In this document: positions 1-6,315 of the stretch, one piece after another
Numbering within the stretch: position 1 is the stretch's first letter
Layout: each line of letters begins with the position of its first letter
The notes under the pieces: model-generated
What the model was told of the DNA's origin: nothing
The model's input: the letters and a program-made list of their open reading frames with translations, nothing else
Database searches by the model: none
Source: Methylococcaceae bacterium
GTDB lineage: Bacteria > Pseudomonadota > Gammaproteobacteria > Methylococcales > Methylomonadaceae
Assembly (NCBI GenBank): GCA_005779525.1
Contig: SXIZ01000268.1
Coordinates: 1 to 8,031, forward strand
DNA: 8,031 nt
Direction of reading: 5' to 3'
Position numbers and translations under genes: made by a program

Positions 1-201
1 CTGGATGCCGCCACTCTCGGGACTAATACCCTATGGAATAAGGTAGTGAGTGTCAGACTGAGCTTAGTGTTAAAAAGTGAAAATACGCATCTGAGTAAAA
101 TTCGGGTGCCCTATACCTTAGACGGTGTTGCTTATCAACCTACAGATAACAGCATTTATCGAGTCGTTTCTACTACGATTGCCTTACGCAATCTAATTTA
201 A
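1..201 (+). CDS. pilW: PilW, type IV pilus minor pilin, C-terminal 66 residues (5' end outside window)
   Basis: The reading frame is open from base 1 to the TAA at 199-201 and encodes 66 residues. It carries the late PilW pattern: VVSVRLSLVLKSEN, then a stretch ending in VVSTTIALRNLI. PilW proteins typically end this way, with a 'V.a.r..l..RS' strand, a YRR-like segment (here YRVVS) and a final T-x-ALRN. PilW is a membrane-anchored minor pilin that helps prime type IV pilus assembly together with FimT/PilV/PilX. The prepilin leader and hydrophobic N-terminal helix are not in the window. The next gene begins 10 bases after the stop and its ribosome-binding site overlaps the stop, so the two are almost certainly co-transcribed. 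The identification rests on a short C-terminus plus the PilX neighbour. Confidence 0.82.
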   Translation: MDAATLGTNTLWNKVVSVRLSLVLKSENTHLSKIRVPYTLDGVAYQPTDNSIYRVVSTTIALRNLI

Positions 202-211
202 GGTGAATACG

Positions 212-739
212 ATGCGCAACCATAATCTAACTCGCCAATCTGGAGTAGTCTTGGCATTTTCACTGGTAATGCTATTGTTAATCAGCTTAGCCAGTATGAG
301 TATGCTGCAAGAAAATAGCAATCAGATCAGAATGATCAACAACCTGAGCGCCCAAAACCAAACCTTTGCCGACGCTGAGTTCGCATTGGATCAAGCAGAA
401 ACACAAATACGATCCGTACGTGTCAGCCCGGCAGCAGATGCAACCTGCGTCAATCCCAATCAGCTCTCTGTAGGCGACACCATTACGGGCACCACTGCGC
501 AAATCACGGCCACCTATTGTGTGTATAACAATCGTGAATACCAATGTACTGGAGACACCTATGCACCCGCCTATAATCAAGACGATCCTGCAGAAAATGT
601 GATTGCCTGCACACGCTTGGCAACTGCGCAATGCCCCACAGAAGTCTATAAATTTAATATTGCGGCTAGCAATTCCGCGACCAGCTCTACGAGAGCCATT
701 AAATCGAAGTTTGCCGTAGGCTGTAAAGTGCTACTGTAA
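212..739 (+). CDS. pilX: PilX-like type IV pilus minor pilin
   Basis: A 175-residue protein. The N-terminus MRNHNLTRQSG followed by VVLAFSLVMLLLISLASMSM is a PilX-type class III prepilin leader, expected to be cut by PilD after Gly11. Like other PilX proteins it has no Glu at mature position 5 (Phe here). The helix continues into LQENSNQIRMINNLSAQNQTF and ADAEFALDQAE, as in the PilX N-terminal domain. The remaining part is a globular domain with six cysteines (79, 103, 112, 133, 141, 171), which could form disulfides in the periplasm. The ATG at 212 is preferred over the GTG at 203 because AAGGTG at 200-205 forms a good Shine-Dalgarno sequence six bases before it and would overlap the GTG. 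PilX is a minor pilin promoting pilus assembly and, in Neisseria, cell-cell contact. The gene sits between pilW and a secreted LruC/DUF4114 protein. Confidence 0.85.
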   Translation: MRNHNLTRQSGVVLAFSLVMLLLISLASMSMLQENSNQIRMINNLSAQNQTFADAEFALDQAETQIRSVRVSPAADATCVNPNQLSVGDTITGTTAQITATYCVYNNREYQCTGDTYAPAYNQDDPAENVIACTRLATAQCPTEVYKFNIAASNSATSSTRAIKSKFAVGCKVLL

Positions 740-802
740 ATCTCCACCGAAGTCGGATGCACAACATCTATCTATTTTAACAATATGCACAGGGTGGTTA
801 TC

Positions 803-1951
803 ATGAAAACCTCAAGCACTATACTCAAATTAATTATGACCAGCTTGTTATACAATCTCACCATTGTAAATCAAGCTTCCGCCGATTTAAGCGGCTCTAT
901 TCCCAATTCAGCTTTATCGGGCGATAAAAAAAAGGTGACTATCTGTCACTTTCCTCCGGGTAATCCAGCAAATTATCAAGTGATTACGATCAGTAAAAGT
1001 GCGCTCAACACCCATATCGATCATCACGACGATGTCTTTGCAAGTAGTGGCGTGTGCCCCCCGATTCCCAAAACCTGGGCGACCGTCGGCAGTTATAATG
1101 CCAGCACAGGTAAACCTTTGGCCGTTACATCCTTAGGTTGTACCATGCCCAGCAATATCGTGAATAAAGTACTGACCTTATTACCCGAGGGCCAAGCGTT
1201 ATCCGCCTCCTCGCCTTTATTAACGACAGATAATAAAGCCAATATCGTGTTGACTAAACCCGCCAATATTAAAGTCGCATTTGTGACTGAAGGCGCCGGA
1301 TATACCAATTCCTTGGGCTATTTTAGTTTTGCCAAAACGGATTTAGCCACCTTGGATACCAGTAAAATTCAGGAAAAAATCATCTTCCCCAATTTTTCCA
1401 TGAAAAATTCTGGGGGTGATTTGAGCATAGGGGATGCTGTAGATTTAGGCAGTTTCGAAGCTGGCAAAGGGGTGGGATTCACCATTTTATCCAATGGTTG
1501 GAAGTCGAATGCCATAGACCCGAACAGGACAGCTAATCAAATCTTCCGCACCGTGAAAAGCATGAACCCAGAAACGGCAGGCAGTAGCTTGCAATTCCAC
1601 ACGGTGTTATTATCGGATCCTGACTCTAAAACGCTCGTCTTGGGCATCGAAGATTTAAATCGTTACAAAAATACCTATAACGATTATAGCTACACGTCAG
1701 ATAACGATTTTAATGACGCCGTCCTGGCGGTGTGCGTCGATCCATATGATGCCATTGAAGGGGTAACGACCTTAAACACCCTGAATACTGGAACGCCTAC
1801 TGGCACCACAACGCCCACAACCCCCGTGGTCGCCCCGCCAGCTACATTTACTGGTTTGAGTGGTCGACAAAGCTGGAGTGAACGTAATGTTGCCCCTGCA
1901 CCTGAAACCACTACGCCCGCAGGCGGAGCCGCAGTAAACTCAGCTCCATAA
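803..1951 (+). CDS. Secreted LruC/DUF4114-type protein linked to the minor-pilin operon
   Basis: A 382-residue exported protein. The start at ATG 803 is chosen over ATG 785 because AGGGTGG (791-797) lies five bases upstream and a normal signal peptide then begins at residue 1, with cleavage likely after Ala-Ser-Ala near residue 27. Residues 44-55 (KVTICHFPPGNP) and the histidine/aspartate patch HIDHHDD (71-77), flanked by Cys48 and Cys85, form a small module seen in many bacterial surface proteins. Residues about 157-312 resemble LruC/DUF4114 domains: VAFVTEGAGYTNSLGYF, a GDAVDLGSF-to-NGW stretch, and the acidic SDNDFNDAVLAV near the end. Residues 325-382 are a Thr/Pro/Ala-rich tail without a membrane anchor. 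It follows pilX by 63 bases with no terminator seen, so it is probably co-transcribed. Its function is unknown; a pilus-associated or surface calcium-binding role is inference. No PilY1 beta-propeller is seen here. Confidence 0.72.
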   Translation: MKTSSTILKLIMTSLLYNLTIVNQASADLSGSIPNSALSGDKKKVTICHFPPGNPANYQVITISKSALNTHIDHHDDVFASSGVCPPIPKTWATVGSYNASTGKPLAVTSLGCTMPSNIVNKVLTLLPEGQALSASSPLLTTDNKANIVLTKPANIKVAFVTEGAGYTNSLGYFSFAKTDLATLDTSKIQEKIIFPNFSMKNSGGDLSIGDAVDLGSFEAGKGVGFTILSNGWKSNAIDPNRTANQIFRTVKSMNPETAGSSLQFHTVLLSDPDSKTLVLGIEDLNRYKNTYNDYSYTSDNDFNDAVLAVCVDPYDAIEGVTTLNTLNTGTPTGTTTPTTPVVAPPATFTGLSGRQSWSERNVAPAPETTTPAGGAAVNSAP

Positions 1952-1967
1952 ACAAAAATGTCTCCAA

Positions 1968-2007
1968 GTACTATTGGGCAGCAGGCAATTACGCAGCCCA
2001 ATAGTAC
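1968..2007. repeat. Inverted repeat, 12-bp perfect arms, between convergent genes
   Basis: The arm GTACTATTGGGC (1968-1979) is exactly complementary to GCCCAATAGTAC (1996-2007). Inside, 1981-1982 can also pair with 1993-1994 after one A/A mismatch, leaving a loop of about 10 bases. It begins 16 bases after the stop of the LruC/DUF4114 gene. There is no T-run directly after the right arm, and on the minus strand a TTTTT appears only nine bases beyond the stem, so it is not a classical intrinsic terminator in either direction. It most likely protects or defines the 3' end of the pilus-operon transcript, or stops read-through between the converging genes. Confidence 0.6.
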
Positions 2008-2070
2008 GTTAGCAATTGTAGACGGGTAGATAAGGGATCAATTCAATATAAGCATTTTGACAGCAGCAGG

Positions 2071-2093
2071 GTAAACGGGATGCTCCCGTTTAC
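2071..2093. repeat. Tight hairpin, 10-bp perfect arms with 3-base loop
   Basis: GTAAACGGGA (2071-2080) and TCCCGTTTAC (2084-2093) are perfect complements separated by TGC; a G-T pair at 2070/2094 can extend the stem. It lies between the end of the LruC/DUF4114 gene and the end of the chemoreceptor gene, which converge. No T-tract follows on either strand. It could be a transcript-end hairpin or one copy of a dispersed intergenic repeat; a single window cannot tell these apart. Confidence 0.55.
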
Positions 2094-2172
2094 TGCATCG
2101 AACGACGCGGATGATATCGATAAAACCGAAAGCAACCTGCGAAACTAGAATATCTTGACATTCTTCAAATAA

Positions 2173-3801
2173 CTAAACTTTAAACTCGGACACGCTGCTT
2201 TGTAAGGTATTTGCCATTTTGGCTAATGACAAGGCCACCGAGGCGAGTTCTTTGACCGCTCCATTATTGGTCACCACCATACTGGCAATGTGCTCAATAT
2301 CCTGAGCAATTTGATTGACCACCATATTTTGGGTTTTTAATGCTTGCGACATATTCGCGGTGGTGGCAATCACATTATCGGTGCTGAATTTAATCTGATT
2401 AATTGAATCCCCGGCGCGCTGCGCTTTAACAACACCTTCTGTGACAATGAGTGAACCTTTCTCCATACTGGCGACCGCATTATCTGCATTGCGCTGGATG
2501 GTATCAATCATGGTGGTCACTTCTTGTGTAGATTGCGCGGTACGCTCCGCCAATTTCCGCACTTCTTCCGCCACCACCGCAAATCCACGACCTTGCACCC
2601 CAGCACGGGCCGCTTCAATTGCAGCATTCAGTGCTAACAAATTAGTTTGGTTAGCAATGCTATTGATTACTTCCACAATTTCGGTAATCTGCCGTGAGCT
2701 ATTGCCTAGCTCACTGATAATTTGAGATGTTCCAGTCACCGTATCCGCAATTTTACCCATTTCATGCGTAGCATCATTGACCACGGCATAACCTTCACTG
2801 GCCATAAACCCTGCTTGCTCGACCAAATGCTCTGACTCGCCAGCGGTATGGGTAATTTGGGCAATACTGACTGTCATTTCTTCCACCGCACTCGCCACAT
2901 TCTGCGAAGCATGACTTTGTTGTACGGAATTATTTTTAACTTGGTCTGCCAAGACATTTAATTGACTTGAGATACTCGCTATGGAAAAGGCATTACTTGC
3001 AATATGGCTAATCATTTGGCGTAAGCTACCCTGCATCGCCTTGACACTGCGCAATAAGTCACCTACTTCATCCTGCTGCTCGATCTCGTGATCGTGACGT
3101 AAATCTCCGGCGGCGATCTCACTCGCAATCTGTTGCCCCAGTCTCAAAGACTTTAAGATTCCATTACTAATAAACACGGTGACTAGAATGGATAACAAAA
3201 CACTTAAGATAAAAATGCCACTTAACCCAAATTTGTAAAAGGCAATTTGCTCGACCGTACGGGCTTCATCTTCGCTGTTACGTGCATTGGTGACGCGCAC
3301 CACTTCGTTGATAGCCTTGCGATGCTGGTCGTAAAGGATATGCAATTTTTGCAGGCTAGCATGCATTTGCTGAGTATTGCCCGCATGCAATGCAGGTAAA
3401 AACTGGCGATTGGTTTCCTCATAAAACGCGATTGCCGCTTGATAGGAGGTATCTAATAACGGTATTGCAATATTCGGTTCCAGCAGTTGTGCCTGCCAGT
3501 AATGATGACGTGTATGATAGTCCTTTTCCAAGATTCCCAAATCCCTTTCCATTTCTGCGAGCTCGTTAGGGTCAGATGTCGTAGACATTTGTAGTGTCGT
3601 TAGAAATGACTCGATAATATATTCTGGGGGAGGCAAAACATCGGCAACAATGTCCTTACCTTCAACAATCCGTTTGTAAACTGGCCCATTCACACTGACG
3701 GTATTCAAAACGTAGGCGGTCAAAACTCCAAAAATACTAAATCCCGAAATTAATATCATGACGATTAGCATGAACCGAGCTTTGATAGTCAAATGCAACA
3801 T
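2173..3801 (-). CDS. Methyl-accepting chemotaxis protein (transmembrane chemoreceptor)
   Basis: A 542-residue receptor with the full classical layout. Transmembrane helix 1 spans about residues 10-33, a periplasmic helical sensor about 34-189, transmembrane helix 2 about 190-212, HAMP about 212-264 (DEVGDL at 244-249), then a long cytoplasmic coiled coil to the C-terminus. The signalling hairpin is clear: ANQTNLLALNAAIEAARAG (383-401), then QGRGFAVVAEEVRKLAERT (403-421), which contacts CheA and CheW. The tip glutamate that normally follows ARAG is Val402. The sensor has the motif ADVLPPPEYIIE (53-64), which I recall from other MCPs and sensor kinases; the ligand is unknown. There is no C-terminal NWETF-type CheR tether. 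AVEEMT (305-310) is a plausible methylation site. GAGAGA lies just before the ATG. The upstream terminator suggests its own promoter. No che genes are in the window, so whether it feeds a flagellar or a pilus (Chp-type) pathway is open. Confidence 0.95.
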   Translation of the reverse strand: MLHLTIKARFMLIVMILISGFSIFGVLTAYVLNTVSVNGPVYKRIVEGKDIVADVLPPPEYIIESFLTTLQMSTTSDPNELAEMERDLGILEKDYHTRHHYWQAQLLEPNIAIPLLDTSYQAAIAFYEETNRQFLPALHAGNTQQMHASLQKLHILYDQHRKAINEVVRVTNARNSEDEARTVEQIAFYKFGLSGIFILSVLLSILVTVFISNGILKSLRLGQQIASEIAAGDLRHDHEIEQQDEVGDLLRSVKAMQGSLRQMISHIASNAFSIASISSQLNVLADQVKNNSVQQSHASQNVASAVEEMTVSIAQITHTAGESEHLVEQAGFMASEGYAVVNDATHEMGKIADTVTGTSQIISELGNSSRQITEIVEVINSIANQTNLLALNAAIEAARAGVQGRGFAVVAEEVRKLAERTAQSTQEVTTMIDTIQRNADNAVASMEKGSLIVTEGVVKAQRAGDSINQIKFSTDNVIATTANMSQALKTQNMVVNQIAQDIEHIASMVVTNNGAVKELASVALSLAKMANTLQSSVSEFKV

Positions 3802-3870
3802 AAATCTCTCTCATTTCTTGTTTAACAACGTTTAATTGTAGTCATTAATCAAAAACTTTGGTGGGACTGG

Positions 3871-3903
3871 AAAAAAAATGTGATTCAGCAAGGATACTTG
3901 CTG
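3871..3903 (-). terminator. Probable intrinsic terminator of the HDOD gene
   Basis: Read on the minus strand, CAGCAAG (3903-3897) and CTTGCTG (3892-3886) form a perfect 7-bp stem with loop TATC. Seven bases later there are eight T residues (3878-3871). The gap between stem and T-run is longer than ideal, so efficiency is uncertain. It lies about 100 bases after the HDOD stop and about 70 bases before the chemoreceptor start, and therefore argues for separate transcription of the two genes. Confidence 0.5.
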
Positions 3904-4003
3904 TGAGGATTAGCAGAAATAGCTCAGTGCTAGGTTTCATAGGGGGCAAGCACCAATCGACACGGCAAACATACTATCCCTATTCCTAAGATAATCGCTA
4001 TGC

Positions 4004-4873
4004 TTAACCAAACATAAGCTTTGCTAATTCCGTTGATTTTTCAAGCTGTGCCAGCAGTTTATTCAACACTCTTTGTTGCTCTACAGACGAAATCTGTAAC
4101 AAATCACAATCTGGCAGCTCCGCTGCCATAACACCGTTATCTGTTCGGGTGACAATTTCGACCAGATTCACTGCGATGCCGATTAACCTCGCCATTTGCC
4201 AATGTGCACCGCGGTATTCTGCATCCCGATGAGCACGTAAACTGACCACTAGGACGGCAGGCATATTCCACTGTTCTGCAATCCACGCTCCTGCAGAACA
4301 GTAATCGGTATCTAAGACTTGCTGCATAGCGAGTTGTAAGCTAATGGCCTGCTCGTCTGCAAGATGTAAAGCGTGACTGGTTTCCAGGGGTAAATTATCC
4401 GCTAACCAAAGTAATCCAATTAAATGTAGCACCCCAGCCGTATGCGCAGTTTTATCCCGCACCGCTTGCCACACATTATCAGGGATATGTTCGAGTAGCA
4501 TACTCGCTGCATCAGCAACCAACATACTGCTCAACCAAAAGCGTTCGACATCAAAACCTTTACAGCGCCCCGCATCAAAGGTGTTTGCAATCGCCATCGC
4601 AATACCTACGGTGCGAACAACAGAAGATCCCAGACGATTACACGCTTGTTCGAGTTCAGAAATCGGCGAAGCCGGAGCAGACCAGGAGGAATTGGCTAAA
4701 TAAATAATCCGCGCGGCGATTGCGGGATAATAACTGACTTGCAGGGAAAGCGCGCGATAATCTAAATCTTGTTCGCCCAGCAAACGCAAAAGTAAGTGGA
4801 TATTCTTCGATAAAACTGGCAGTTTAATCGGCTTGTTGGTTTTCCACCACGAAGGTAGGATGGTTTGCTGCAT
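4004..4873 (-). CDS. HDOD domain protein (HD-related, probably non-catalytic signalling protein)
   Basis: A 289-residue cytoplasmic protein that is essentially one HDOD domain. Typical features are LPVLSKNIHLLLRLL at the start (18-32), the YYPAIAARIIYLANSSW block (48-64, the family's 'DP.L..r.l.l.NS'), the AC.RLGSSVVRTVGIAMAIA block (77-96), then AGVLHLIGLLWLADNLP (146-162), and a late GAWIAEQWNMPAVLVVSLRAH region (195-215). The HD dyad of true HD phosphohydrolases reads His150-Leu151, so metal-dependent hydrolysis is not expected, as is usual for HDOD. Family members work as protein-interaction modules in signalling, motility and virulence control; the partner here is unknown. There is no EAL, GGDEF, receiver or kinase domain attached. 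GAGGA lies a few bases before the ATG. The next gene downstream on the same strand is a chemoreceptor, separated by a probable terminator. Confidence 0.88.
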   Translation of the reverse strand: MQQTILPSWWKTNKPIKLPVLSKNIHLLLRLLGEQDLDYRALSLQVSYYPAIAARIIYLANSSWSAPASPISELEQACNRLGSSVVRTVGIAMAIANTFDAGRCKGFDVERFWLSSMLVADAASMLLEHIPDNVWQAVRDKTAHTAGVLHLIGLLWLADNLPLETSHALHLADEQAISLQLAMQQVLDTDYCSAGAWIAEQWNMPAVLVVSLRAHRDAEYRGAHWQMARLIGIAVNLVEIVTRTDNGVMAAELPDCDLLQISSVEQQRVLNKLLAQLEKSTELAKLMFG

Positions 4874-5056
4874 AAATCCTCAAACTTTCCTGTAATTTAA
4901 TAAGGCACCCTGTCGTTCAAAACTTGCTCCGTCAATAGAGTTGTTCTACCCAGCCGAGTTGCCAGGTAGCAAAAAGTTTATGTTCCTTTGGACTGGATCA
5001 GCACTTGCAAAGCATAAAGTTTGATTAACGATTCGCTAGATCACAAGCTTGCTATT

Positions 5057-5086
5057 TTGATAAGTACTCCAATTAAGTGTAGTCAA
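5057..5086 (-). promoter_or_regulatory. Possible sigma-70 promoter for the HDOD gene
   Basis: On the minus strand TTGACT (5086-5081) is followed after 18 bases by TATCAA (5062-5057), giving 5/6 and 4/6 consensus matches. It lies just after the esterase stop and about 185 bases before the HDOD ATG. The rest of the 222-base gap 4874-5095 shows no other gene and no clear terminator for the esterase. Confidence 0.28.
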
Positions 5087-5095
5087 ATTTGGCAA

Positions 5096-5764
5096 CTATG
5101 GGAAAACCTGAGTAAAAAACACGGAAATATCTTTAACTTCTTGTGCACACAAACTATGCTGCATAGGATATTCCCGCCATTGCACAGGATAATTCCGCGC
5201 CTGCAATGCGTCACTGGCGCGTTTGGCGTAGCTAATATCAACCACAGGATCCAGCGTGCCATGCGCCATGAAGATCGGTAGGTGTGCATTCACTGCTGCC
5301 GCTTCAGTGTCTAATTGTGCAATCGTGGGTAAATACGTTGAAAGTGCGAGCACTCCCCCAAGTTTTTGTGGAAAGCGCAGTGCTGTATGCAAAGCAATCA
5401 CGCCGCCTTGTGAAAACCCAGCTAACACGATATTTTCTGCGGCAATGCCTTTTGCCAGTTCTTGCTGTATTAATAGATTGATAGCTGCTGCAGATTGGTA
5501 AATTCCAGCGACATCGACCTTTCTTTCTAAGGTCATTTCTACAATGTCATACCATGAACGCATACTCATGCCGCCATTAATCGTTACTGGCTGGATAGGT
5601 GCATTGGGGAAAATAAAATGCACATGGGGTTTTTGCTGAAAGTTGAGTTCAGGCACCAATCCTTCAAAATCATGGCCATCAGCACCTAAACCATGCATCC
5701 AGATCACAGAATATTGATGGATAGCGGTAGGCAGTTTTTCAATTGTCGTTAGGGTGTTCGCCAT
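5096..5764 (-). CDS. Carboxylesterase / acyl-protein-thioesterase-like alpha/beta hydrolase
   Basis: A 222-residue serine hydrolase of the phospholipase/carboxylesterase (carboxylesterase 2, APT-like) family, at the usual full length. The oxyanion-side motif HGLGADGHDF (24-33), FPNAP (52-56) and MRSWYDI (68-74) are family signatures. The catalytic triad is visible: Ser118 in GFSQGG, Asp172 in HGTLDPVV, and His203 in YPMQHSLCAQE. There is no signal peptide, so it should be cytoplasmic. Relatives hydrolyse short acyl esters, lysophospholipids or thioester-linked acyl groups; the physiological substrate cannot be read from the sequence. CGAGGA precedes the ATG by a few bases. The gene is divergent from a lipoprotein gene, with 157 bases between the starts. 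Confidence 0.92.
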   Translation of the reverse strand: MANTLTTIEKLPTAIHQYSVIWMHGLGADGHDFEGLVPELNFQQKPHVHFIFPNAPIQPVTINGGMSMRSWYDIVEMTLERKVDVAGIYQSAAAINLLIQQELAKGIAAENIVLAGFSQGGVIALHTALRFPQKLGGVLALSTYLPTIAQLDTEAAAVNAHLPIFMAHGTLDPVVDISYAKRASDALQARNYPVQWREYPMQHSLCAQEVKDISVFFTQVFP

Positions 5765-5793
5765 AATGTCCTCGTTGGTAAAAATTTCAACCT

Positions 5794-5799
5794 ATTATA
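5794..5799 (-). promoter_or_regulatory. Likely -10 element for the esterase gene
   Basis: The minus strand reads TATAAT, a perfect -10 hexamer, about 30 bases before the esterase ATG, giving a short leader that contains the GAGGA ribosome site. The -35 region at the usual distance is poor (around TATGAA), so the promoter may need an activator or be weak. Confidence 0.42.
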
Positions 5800-5819
5800 A
5801 ATGCAGTCCACGGTATTCA

Positions 5820-5852
5820 TACTCAGGTTACACATACCCAAGAGCCTGAGTA
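5820..5852. promoter_or_regulatory. Inverted repeat in divergent promoter region, possible operator
   Basis: TACTCAGG (5820-5827) and CCTGAGTA (5845-5852) are perfect 8-bp complements separated by 17 bases, so their centres are 25 bases apart, a little over two helical turns. The repeat lies between the proposed esterase -10 and the proposed lipoprotein -35. This fits a dimeric regulator site acting on both genes, but no T-run follows and no regulator gene is nearby. Chance occurrence is possible. Confidence 0.35.
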
Positions 5853-5858
5853 GTTGCA

Positions 5859-5886
5859 TTCATATCTTATTCAGTCGCTTTATATT
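5859..5886 (+). promoter_or_regulatory. Probable sigma-70 promoter of the glycine-zipper lipoprotein gene
   Basis: TTCATA (5859-5864) and TATATT (5881-5886), separated by 16 bases, match the -35 and -10 consensus at 4/6 and 5/6. The expected start would leave a leader of about 25-30 bases that carries GAAGGT (5909-5914), a good ribosome site seven bases before the ATG. Confidence 0.42.
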
Positions 5887-5921
5887 ACAGTAACAACACA
5901 TTAATTTTGAAGGTTTAACTT

Positions 5922-6311
5922 ATGAAGACTTTACGCATTTTTATCGTACCGATGATGTTATTAACGGCTTGTGCCGAACAACGCGGCTGGACCCCCACGG
6001 TGGACCCCTATGGTGATCCTAATGCCTATCGCTTGAACCAAGACATGGCTGAATGTCAGCAATTAGCGTCCCATGCTTCTGGTGGCACCGCTAAAGAAGC
6101 GGCGATTGGCGTTGCCGGAGGTGGATTATTAGGCGCTGCCGGGGGCGCTGCTATAGGTGCAATTGCTGGCAATCCTGCAGCGGGTGCGATGATAGGCGCA
6201 ACCGCGGGCGGTTTGACTGGCGGAGCAACCCAAGGATATGATTCCAACGCTAATTACAAACGCGCGTATAATACCTGCCTCAGAAACCGAGGTCATCGCC
6301 CCATCAACTAA
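5922..6311 (+). CDS. Glycine-zipper (2TM type) outer-membrane-type lipoprotein
   Basis: A 129-residue predicted lipoprotein. The signal peptide ends in the lipobox LLTAC, so Cys17 would be lipidated after signal peptidase II cleavage. The residues after it are AEQ rather than Asp, which in enterobacteria favours outer-membrane sorting. Residues about 58-105 form a glycine zipper of repeated GxxxG spacing (AIGVAGGGLLGAAGG through GATAGGLTGG), able to pack as two membrane-active helices. Two further cysteines, 45 (AECQQL) and 119 (NTCLRNRG), flank the zipper and could pair; the ending C-L-x-x-R-G is common in this family. Its function is unknown; relatives are linked to envelope integrity. It is monocistronic by the look of it, with its own promoter and a terminator directly after the stop. 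Confidence 0.85.
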   Translation: MKTLRIFIVPMMLLTACAEQRGWTPTVDPYGDPNAYRLNQDMAECQQLASHASGGTAKEAAIGVAGGGLLGAAGGAAIGAIAGNPAAGAMIGATAGGLTGGATQGYDSNANYKRAYNTCLRNRGHRPIN

Positions 6312-6315
6312 GCCT

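Noticed and set aside
785..802. Earlier ATG for the LruC/DUF4114 protein
   Set aside because: It adds MHRVVI before a normal signal peptide and has no ribosome site; AGGGTGG is correctly placed for ATG 803.
1690..2001. Minus-strand open frame across the end of the LruC/DUF4114 gene
   Set aside because: It is antisense to a well-supported coding region and its Val/Gly-rich translation reflects the Thr/Pro-rich tail read backwards.
2143..2165. AT-rich hairpin (AGAAT...ATTCT) just after the chemoreceptor stop
   Set aside because: The stem is short and AU-rich with no T-run after it, too weak to call a terminator.
3915..3945. Segment AGCAGAAATAGCTCAGTGCTAGG resembling a tRNA D-arm or a strong constitutive promoter core
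   Set aside because: No matching acceptor, anticodon and T arms can be built around it, and no -10 hexamer follows at the right distance. The similarity is short and likely chance.
5021..5281. 86-codon plus-strand open frame overlapping the esterase end
   Set aside because: It lies mostly antisense to the well-supported esterase gene, lacks a ribosome site and has no recognisable protein pattern.
6056..6247. Minus-strand Pro/Ala-rich open frame inside the lipoprotein gene
   Set aside because: The composition is simply the reverse complement of the Gly/Ala zipper; no start signal is present.
6238..6315. Longer hemW start at ATG 6238
   Set aside because: It would overlap the lipoprotein gene by 74 bases, cross its stop and terminator, and add residues not found in HemW proteins.
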